Part shown: positions 1 through 5,300 of the stretch, piece after piece
Position numbering within the stretch: the first letter of the stretch is position 1
How the letters are laid out: each line of letters begins with the position of its first letter
NCBI GenBank assembly: GCA_964484395.1
Contig: CAZAFM010000099.1
Coordinates: 1-6,752, forward strand
Direction: 5' to 3'
Length of the DNA stretch: 6,752 bases
Source: CAZAFM01 sp964484395
GTDB lineage: Bacteria; Campylobacterota; Campylobacteria; Campylobacterales; CAZAFM01
The notes under the pieces: model-generated
Told to the model about the DNA's origin: nothing
What the model saw: the letters and a program-made list of their open reading frames with translations, nothing else
Database searches by the model: none
Position numbers and translations under genes: made by a program

Positions 1-1291
1 TTGGATCCTCCTCTGCTAGTTTACCTAGTGCTAAAGACATCTTTTCTTGATCAGCCTTAGTTTTTGGCTCAACTGCAATTGAAATAACTGGCTCTGGGAA
101 CTCCATTCGCTCTAGGATTACTTGATCTTTATCATCACACAGAGTATCACCTGTTAGAGTATCCTTAAGACCAACAACTGCACCTATCTCACCAGCATAG
201 AGGGTTTTTACCTCTTCTCTTTTGTTTGAGTGCATCTTTAGAAGTCTTCCGACTCTCTCTTTTTTGCCTTTAGTTGAGTTTACAACATAGCTTCCACTCT
301 CTATCTGCCCTCTATAGACTCTGATAAATGCTATTTGTCCAACAAATGGGTCTGTCATGATCTTAAAAGCAAGTGAGGCAAATCCACCATCATCACTTGA
401 TTCTACTTTTACCTCTTTGCTTTCATCTTTGGCATGAACCTCAGTTGGATTTGGCAAGTAGTCACAAACCGCATCAAGCATAGTCTGAACACCCTTGTTT
501 TTAAAAGAGCTACCAAGTATCATAGGGACGATTTCCATATCTAAACAGCCCTTTTTGATGCATTTTTTAATCTCCTCAGTAGTTAGCTCTTCACCACCTA
601 GATACTTCTCCATTACATCATCATCCATCTCAGCAGCTGCTTCTAGTAGCTTCTCTCTATACTCATCAGCTTTTTCTTGAAGCTCTGCAGGAATATCTTC
701 TACATCATACTTTGCACCCATAGATTCATCATTCCAGACAATTGCCTTCATCTCAACTAGGTCTATTACACCTTTGAAATCATCCTCTGCACCTATTGGT
801 ATCTGCAAAGGAACTGGTCTAGCTTTTAGTCTCTCCTCTATCTGATTTTCAACATAGAAGAAGTTAGCACCTATCCTATCCATCTTGTTTACATATACGA
901 TTCTTGGCACCTCATACTTGTTTGCTTGTCTCCAGACTGTTTCAGACTGAGGCTGAACACCACCAACTGCACAAAAGACTGCAACAGCACCATCAAGAAC
1001 TCTCATAGATCTCTCAACTTCAATAGTAAAGTCAACATGACCTGGAGTATCAATAATGTTTATTTGAGTATCATGCCAGAAGCAAGTAGTCGCAGCAGAG
1101 GTGATAGTAATTCCTCTCTCTTTTTCTTGATCCATCCAGTCCATAGTAGCAGCACCATCATGTACCTCACCTATTTTGTGACTTATACCTGTATAAAAAA
1201 GAATTCTCTCAGTTGTAGTAGTCTTACCTGCATCAATATGAGCAGCAATACCAATATTTCTGATTTTGTTCATCGGTGTTTTTCTAGCCAT
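1..1291 (-). CDS. fusA: Elongation factor G (EF-G), 3' end cut off by window edge
   Basis: This is the GTPase that drives translocation of tRNAs and mRNA on the ribosome and, with ribosome recycling factor, helps split ribosomes after termination; it acts in the cytoplasm. The frame is open from an ATG at 1291 to the left edge, giving 430 codons of a protein that usually has about 690-705. The product begins MARKTPMNKIRNIGIAAHID. Visible motifs: G1 AHIDAGKT (residues 17-24), switch I ERGITITSA (58-66), G3 DTPGH (81-85, with the catalytic His85), G4 NKMD (135-138) and a G5-like GSSFK (260-264). The G' insert spans roughly 160-255 and domain II about 285-405. The fragment stops inside domain III, so domains IV and V are not seen. 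Context behind rpsL-rpsG and the canonical switch sequences indicate the housekeeping EF-G rather than a tetracycline-resistance paralogue. A good Shine-Dalgarno supports the start. Family assignment is very secure. Confidence 0.98.
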   Translation of the reverse strand, partial: MARKTPMNKIRNIGIAAHIDAGKTTTTERILFYTGISHKIGEVHDGAATMDWMDQEKERGITITSAATTCFWHDTQINIIDTPGHVDFTIEVERSMRVLDGAVAVFCAVGGVQPQSETVWRQANKYEVPRIVYVNKMDRIGANFFYVENQIEERLKARPVPLQIPIGAEDDFKGVIDLVEMKAIVWNDESMGAKYDVEDIPAELQEKADEYREKLLEAAAEMDDDVMEKYLGGEELTTEEIKKCIKKGCLDMEIVPMILGSSFKNKGVQTMLDAVCDYLPNPTEVHAKDESKEVKVESSDDGGFASLAFKIMTDPFVGQIAFIRVYRGQIESGSYVVNSTKGKKERVGRLLKMHSNKREEVKTLYAGEIGAVVGLKDTLTGDTLCDDKDQVILERMEFPEPVISIAVEPKTKADQEKMSLALGKLAEEDP

Positions 1292-1299
1292 TTATATAA

Positions 1300-1305
1300 C
1301 CTCTT
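1300..1305 (-). promoter_or_regulatory. Ribosome binding site of fusA
   Basis: AAGAGG on the minus strand lies 8 nt upstream of the fusA ATG. It supports that start over the later in-frame ATG at codon 7. The conserved MARKTP N-terminus agrees. Confidence 0.8.
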
Positions 1306-1322
1306 AATGTAGAATTTGGGGG

Positions 1323-1328
1323 AGTATA
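1323..1328 (-). promoter_or_regulatory. Candidate -10 element of an internal fusA promoter
   Basis: TATACT on the minus strand differs at one position from the TATAAT consensus and sits 31 nt upstream of the fusA start. No recognisable -35 is present, which is common for the housekeeping sigma factor in Campylobacterota. It is followed by CCCCCAAATTC, closely resembling the CCGCAAATTC that follows the candidate -10 in front of rpsL. The predicted leader would be only about 25 nt. This is inference from sequence similarity; a chance match in AT-rich DNA is possible. Confidence 0.4.
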
Positions 1329-1330
1329 GC

Positions 1331-1360
1331 GAAGAGGGGTTACCCTTTGGTAATCTCTTC
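1331..1360 (-). other. Stem-loop between rpsG and fusA
   Basis: Read on the minus strand, GAAGAG (1360-1355) pairs with CTCTTC (1336-1331), and TTACC (1353-1349) pairs with GGTAA (1344-1340) around an AAAG tetraloop. A small A/CCC internal loop separates the two helices of 6 and 5 bp. The structure begins at the last base of the rpsG stop codon and ends 2 nt before the candidate -10. No U-run follows, so it is not an intrinsic terminator. It may be an mRNA processing or stability element, or a protein-binding site, in the rpsG-fusA message. The pairing is seen directly; the role is unknown. Confidence 0.5.
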
Positions 1361-1830
1361 TACCATCTATAGTGAGCAAAAGCTTTGTTAGCTTCAGCCA
1401 TTTTGTGCATATCTTCTTTTTTCTTAAATGCAGAACCTTTTGAATCAGCTGCATCCATAAGCTCATTTGCAAGCTTATCTATCATAGATCTTTCGTTTCT
1501 TTTTCTAGAAGCGTCTATTAGCCATCTAATTGAAAGTGACTGCTGTCTTACAGGTCTAACCTCTACTGGAACCTGATAAGTTGCACCACCAACTCTTCTG
1601 CTTTTTACCTCTACTTGAGGTTTCACATTTTCTATAGCTTTTTCAAATATATCAATACTACTTGAATCTTTTGCTTTAGCTTCTATTTTTTCTAGTGCAC
1701 TATATAGTAGTTTTTCAGCAACACTCTTTTTGCCATCAAACATAAGTCTATTTACGAATTTTGTAACCACTTTACTTTTGTGAACAGGATCTCCTAGAAC
1801 CTCTCTAACAGGAGCTCTTCTTCTTCTCAT
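1360..1830 (-). CDS. rpsG: 30S ribosomal protein S7
   Basis: S7 is a primary 16S rRNA-binding protein that nucleates folding of the 30S head and lines the mRNA exit/E-site region. The product is 156 residues, the normal length for bacterial S7. It starts MRRRRAPVREVLGDPVHKSK and contains the family signatures VTKFVNRLMFDGKKSVAE (about 22-39) and KPQVEVKSRRVGGATYQVPV (about 69-88), then VRPVRQQSLSIRWLI. It ends EANKAFAHYRW before a TAG stop. The lysine/arginine-rich N-terminus is the rRNA-binding tail. It lies 14 nt after rpsL, implying co-transcription and probable translational coupling, and 68 nt before fusA. In E. coli S7 represses its own operon by binding the rpsL-rpsG spacer; here that spacer is too short to hold such a site. 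No abnormal residues were noticed. Confidence 0.99.
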   Translation of the reverse strand: MRRRRAPVREVLGDPVHKSKVVTKFVNRLMFDGKKSVAEKLLYSALEKIEAKAKDSSSIDIFEKAIENVKPQVEVKSRRVGGATYQVPVEVRPVRQQSLSIRWLIDASRKRNERSMIDKLANELMDAADSKGSAFKKKEDMHKMAEANKAFAHYRW

Positions 1831-1837
1831 CTATATA

Positions 1838-1842
1838 CCCTT
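1838..1842 (-). promoter_or_regulatory. Ribosome binding site of rpsG, within a 14-nt gap
   Basis: AAGGG on the minus strand lies 7 nt upstream of the rpsG ATG and 2 nt past the rpsL TAA stop. It is a short match to the anti-Shine-Dalgarno. Its closeness to the rpsL stop suggests that ribosomes finishing rpsL help initiation on rpsG (inference). Confidence 0.65.
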
Positions 1843-1844
1843 AA

Positions 1845-2219
1845 TTAAGATTTTGATTTTTTTGTACCATATTTACTTCTGGAAACAGTTCTTTTCTGAA
1901 CACCTGCTGTATCTAAAGCACCTCTTACGATGTGGTATTTCACACCCGGAAGGTCTTTTACCCTACCACCACGAATAAGCACTATTGAGTGCTCTTGAAG
2001 GTTATGTCCCTCACCTGGGATATAGCTTATCACTTCAAAACCGCTTGTTAGTCTAACTTTTGCAACTTTCCTAAGAGCCGAGTTTGGCTTCTTAGGAGTT
2101 GTAGTGTACACTCTTGTACAAACACCTCTTCTTTGTGGGCACTTAACAAGCGCAGGTGATTTAGACTTTTTTATAACCTTTTTTCTCTCATTTCTTACCA
2201 GCTGGTTTATAGTTGGCAC
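1845..2219 (-). CDS. rpsL: 30S ribosomal protein S12, GTG start
   Basis: S12 sits at the decoding centre of the 30S subunit and helps control tRNA selection accuracy; it is the classic target of streptomycin-resistance mutations. The product is 124 residues, normal for the family, beginning MPTINQLVRNERKKV and ending SRSKYGTKKSKS. Hallmarks are CPQRRGVCTRVYTTTPKKPN (27-46) and RGGRVKDLPGVKYHIVRGA (83-101). Lys43 and Lys88, the residues usually altered in streptomycin-resistant strains, are both wild type. Asp89, the residue methylthiolated in many bacteria, is present. The start codon is GTG at 2219: it alone gives the invariant PTINQL N-terminus, and TAAGGA lies 6 nt upstream. No in-frame ATG lies just upstream. 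An out-of-frame ATG overlaps it by one base. It follows rpoC by 86 bp and precedes rpsG by 14 bp. Confidence 0.99.
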   Translation of the reverse strand: MPTINQLVRNERKKVIKKSKSPALVKCPQRRGVCTRVYTTTPKKPNSALRKVAKVRLTSGFEVISYIPGEGHNLQEHSIVLIRGGRVKDLPGVKYHIVRGALDTAGVQKRTVSRSKYGTKKSKS

Positions 2220-2225
2220 ATTCTT

Positions 2226-2231
2226 TCCTTA
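2226..2231 (-). promoter_or_regulatory. Ribosome binding site deciding the rpsL GTG start
   Basis: TAAGGA on the minus strand is a six-base match to the Shine-Dalgarno consensus. It is 6 nt from the GTG at 2219 but only 4 nt from the overlapping out-of-frame ATG at 2221, so spacing favours the GTG. This supports the unusual start codon. Confidence 0.8.
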
Positions 2232-2253
2232 TAAACTAAATTTTTGAATTTGC

Positions 2254-2281
2254 GGATTGTACCAAAACAATCCTTTTTTTT
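2254..2281 (+). terminator. Inverted repeat plus T-run, terminator-like on the plus strand
   Basis: GGATTGT (2254-2260) and ACAATCC (2267-2273) form a perfect 7-bp stem with a 6-nt loop. On the plus strand T8 (2274-2281) follows at once, which is the layout of an intrinsic terminator. All genes run the other way; on the minus strand the stem is preceded by A8 and followed by CAAATTC, so it would not end rpoC transcription. It could stop antisense transcripts, or simply be a palindrome around the -10. A second small palindrome, CTTAATTTAAG, lies at 2284-2294. The structure is seen; the function is uncertain. Confidence 0.3.
2256..2261 (-). promoter_or_regulatory. Candidate -10 element of an rpsL-rpsG-fusA promoter
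   Basis: TACAAT on the minus strand, preceded by TGG (an extended -10 pattern, TGnTACAAT), lies 36 nt upstream of the rpsL start. An A8 tract (2281-2274) occupies the place where a -35 or upstream AT-rich element would be; there is no TTGACA. Campylobacterota housekeeping promoters typically rely on the -10 and AT-rich upstream DNA. A start near 2249 would give a leader of about 30 nt. The -10 lies in the right arm of an inverted repeat (2254-2273). It would allow the ribosomal genes to be expressed apart from rpoBC. Confidence 0.5.
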
Positions 2282-2305
2282 AACTTAATTTAAGCATATT
2301 TTAAA

Positions 2306-5300
2306 CTACACTTTTGGATTAAGCTCTTTTAATCTAACTTTTGTATCTTTGTAAAGTCCTGTTCCTACAGGTATAACTCTACCTAGTACAACATTCTCTT
2401 TCAAATCCTCTAGCATATCCATCTTTCCTGATATACTAGCTTCTGTTAGAACCTTTGTTGTCTCTTGGAAAGAGGCAGCTGAGATGATACTATCACTTCC
2501 AAGAGCCGCTCTTGTAATACCTAGAAGTAGTGGCTCTGCAATTGCTGGCTTACCACCTAGTTTTAGTATTCTCTCATTCTCTTCATTAAAAATCTTCTTA
2601 CTAACCATATCACCTACGATAAACTTAGTATTCCCACTCTCAAGGATTTTTACCTGTCTTAGCATCTGAGAGAAAATAACCTCAATATGTTTATCAGCTA
2701 TCGCAACACCTTGTCGTCTATAGACTTGCTGAACCTCACTAACAATGAAGTTATGTAGTGCTTTTTCACCTAATATCCTCAGTATATCCTGGCTTGAAAC
2801 AATACCATCACTCACTCTTTCACCTGAGTGAATATACTCGCCTTGGTGCACTAGGATTTGTTTGTTTTTATCCACTAGATACTCTACTACTCTTCCATCA
2901 ATAGATGTTATAACGACTCTTTGCTTACCTCTTAGAGGCTTCCCGAAGCTAACTGTCCCATCTATCTCAGCTAAAATAGCAGGGTCTTTTGGCTTTCTAG
3001 CTTCAAATAACTCAGTAACTCTTGGAAGACCACCTGTAATATCTTTTGATTTTGCAACAGCTTTTGGTGTTCTAGCTAGTACATCAGCTATCTCTACTTC
3101 TGCTCCATCTTGGATAACCACAGTACTTTCTGGCTCTAGGACATATCTTAGCTCATCACCCTTGCCTACTTCAACCACTATTGTAGGTTTTAGCCCTGCT
3201 GGGATATACTCATTTATCACAAGTCTACTCTGTCCTGTTAGCTCATCTACTTGTTCAACCGCACTAACTCCACCTATAATGTCTTCAAATCTTACTTTAC
3301 CACCATCTTGTGCAATTACCGGAGTTGAGTATGGATCCCACTCAGCGACAACTATCTGCTCTGAGCTTTTTGGCATAGCTATTATGCTACTACTCTCTAC
3401 ACTTCCATTATCATCAACCTCAATAACAGAGCCCCTAGCGATATAGTGCCTAATAGCTTCTCTATTTTCACTATCTACAACAACTGCAAATATCCCTTTT
3501 TCATTAATCTTATCACCCTTTTTGATATTCTCATATCTTTCAAGATGATCTCCATTTAGCTTGTAGTATTTTATAACACCACTATCATTTGAGATAATTT
3601 TCTGAGTAATTGGTGCTCCATCTTCTACTTTTAGCTCTGCTGCATAAGGAATCCTTGATGGAACATTCCAGCCATCTTTTATGAACTCAACTATACTCTC
3701 ATTATTCTTGACACTCACACCATCTTGATAAGGTATATAGAGTTTACCCTCTATCTTGCCACTAACACCTGCAAGCTCATTTGGTTTTGCGACATCTGTT
3801 CGTCTAAGAGTAAACTTAACTGTTTCACTCTTTCCTTTAACTACTACATAGACCTCTTCATGTCCTACATCTACACTGACCTTACCATCAAATGGTGCCT
3901 TTATTTTTGGCTCCACTAGAAGAACTGCTGCATTTCGTCTGTTTGATACTATTAGCTTTCCATCCCTATTTTTATAAGTTTTTAAGTTATAGTACCTAAT
4001 AAAGCCCTCTTTACTTACACTTATCTGTCTCTCTTCTGCTGATCTACTAGCTGTTCCACCAACATGGAAGGTTCTAAGAGTTAGCTGAGTTCCAGGTTCA
4101 CCAATAGACTGAGCTGCGATAATCCCTACAGCCTCACCTGGCTTAACTGGTTTCCCTTCACCTAGATTTATTCCGTAGCACTTAGCACAAATTCCTTTTG
4201 GTGCTTTACAAGTAATAGGTGTTCTGATAGTAACTGCTTTAACACCTGAGTCTCTTATAAGTTTGACTTTTGGCTCATCTATTAGACTTCCCTCGGTTAT
4301 GAGTATCTCATTTGTAACTGGGTCAATAACATCATCAGCAGCGTATCTTCCAAAAACCCTCTCTTCAAGTGTCTCTATCATCTCACCACCAACTGTTATA
4401 TCATTTATCTCTATACCTTCATGCGTTCCACAGTCATCTATAAGGATTTTTGCATTTTGGCTAACATCTATTAGTTTTCTTGTTAGATACCCGGCATTGG
4501 CAGTTTTAAGTGCAGTATCTGCAAGCCCTTTTCTAGCACCGTGAGTTGAGATAAAGTATTCAAGAACATTTAGACCTTCACGGAAGTTTGAGATAATAGG
4601 TGTCTCAATAATAGTTCCATCAGGCTTAGCCATAAGCCCTCTCATACCTGCAAGCTGTCTTATCTGCTGAGCACTACCTCTAGCACCAGAATCGGACATC
4701 ATATAGATAGAGTTAAAACCATCCTTGTCAGTCTCAACAAGCTTCATCATATCACTAGCAATTTTGTTATTTGAATCTGTCCAAACATCTATAATTTTAT
4801 TGTATCTCTCTTGTTCTGTTAAAAGACCTGCTGCAAACTGCTTTTGTATCTCTTTTACTTTGGTTTTTGCTTTGTCAATCTCACCAGCTTTTAGTTCTGG
4901 GACTCTAATATCATCTATTGATATTGATATACCAGCCATAGTAGCATAGTGGAAACCAATGTTTTTAAGCTTATCTAAAAAGCTTGCCGTATGCTCTATA
5001 CCACCATGTTTATAGACATGATCTACTAGTGAACCTATTGCCTTTTTCTTAAGGATTTTATTCCATAAATCTTCTGGTACGAAGTCTGGAAGAATTGATT
5101 TTATTATCATTCTTCCACTTGTTGTATGAATAATCCTACCTTCATCGACCACTCTTATTTTTGCATTAATATCTAGTTTACCACTATCAAGTGCTATAAA
5201 AATCTCATCAATGCTCGAGAAAAGCTTATGCTCACCTTTCGCCTCTGCTTTTGGGAGACTTAGGTAGTAAAGTCCTAGTACCATATCTTGAGTTGGTACT

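Noticed and set aside
926..1312. Plus-strand open frame of 128 codons opposite the 5' part of fusA
   Set aside because: It is fully antisense to a highly conserved EF-G sequence and its translation is a low-complexity Ser/Asn/Thr/Cys mix resembling no family I know; no convincing ribosome binding site was noticed.
1284..1472. Minus-strand 62-codon frame across the rpsG 3' end and fusA start
   Set aside because: It is an out-of-frame reading of rpsG continuing through the spacer and has no conserved features; the S7 and EF-G frames explain the region.
2229..2281. A short plus-strand RNA from a TATAAA-like sequence near 2231 ending at the T8 run
   Set aside because: The -10-like match is part of the AT-rich rpsL leader and nothing else supports a promoter there; the RNA would be only about 40 nt.
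2282..2305. Possible intrinsic terminator right after rpoC on the minus strand
   Set aside because: The AT-rich CTTAA/TTAAG palindrome is too short and weak, and no U-run follows a GC-rich stem in the direction of transcription, so rpoC messages probably read through into rpsL.
2862..3446. Plus-strand open frame of 194 codons opposite rpoC
   Set aside because: It mirrors the trigger-loop insertion of rpoC. The Ser/Thr/Ile/Leu-rich translation is what the reverse complement of this codon usage gives, and no independent promoter or gene context supports it.
4263..4544. Plus-strand open frame of 93 codons opposite rpoC
   Set aside because: It is antisense to the bridge-helix and second zinc-site region, whose coding sense is unmistakable; the serine-rich product is a shadow.
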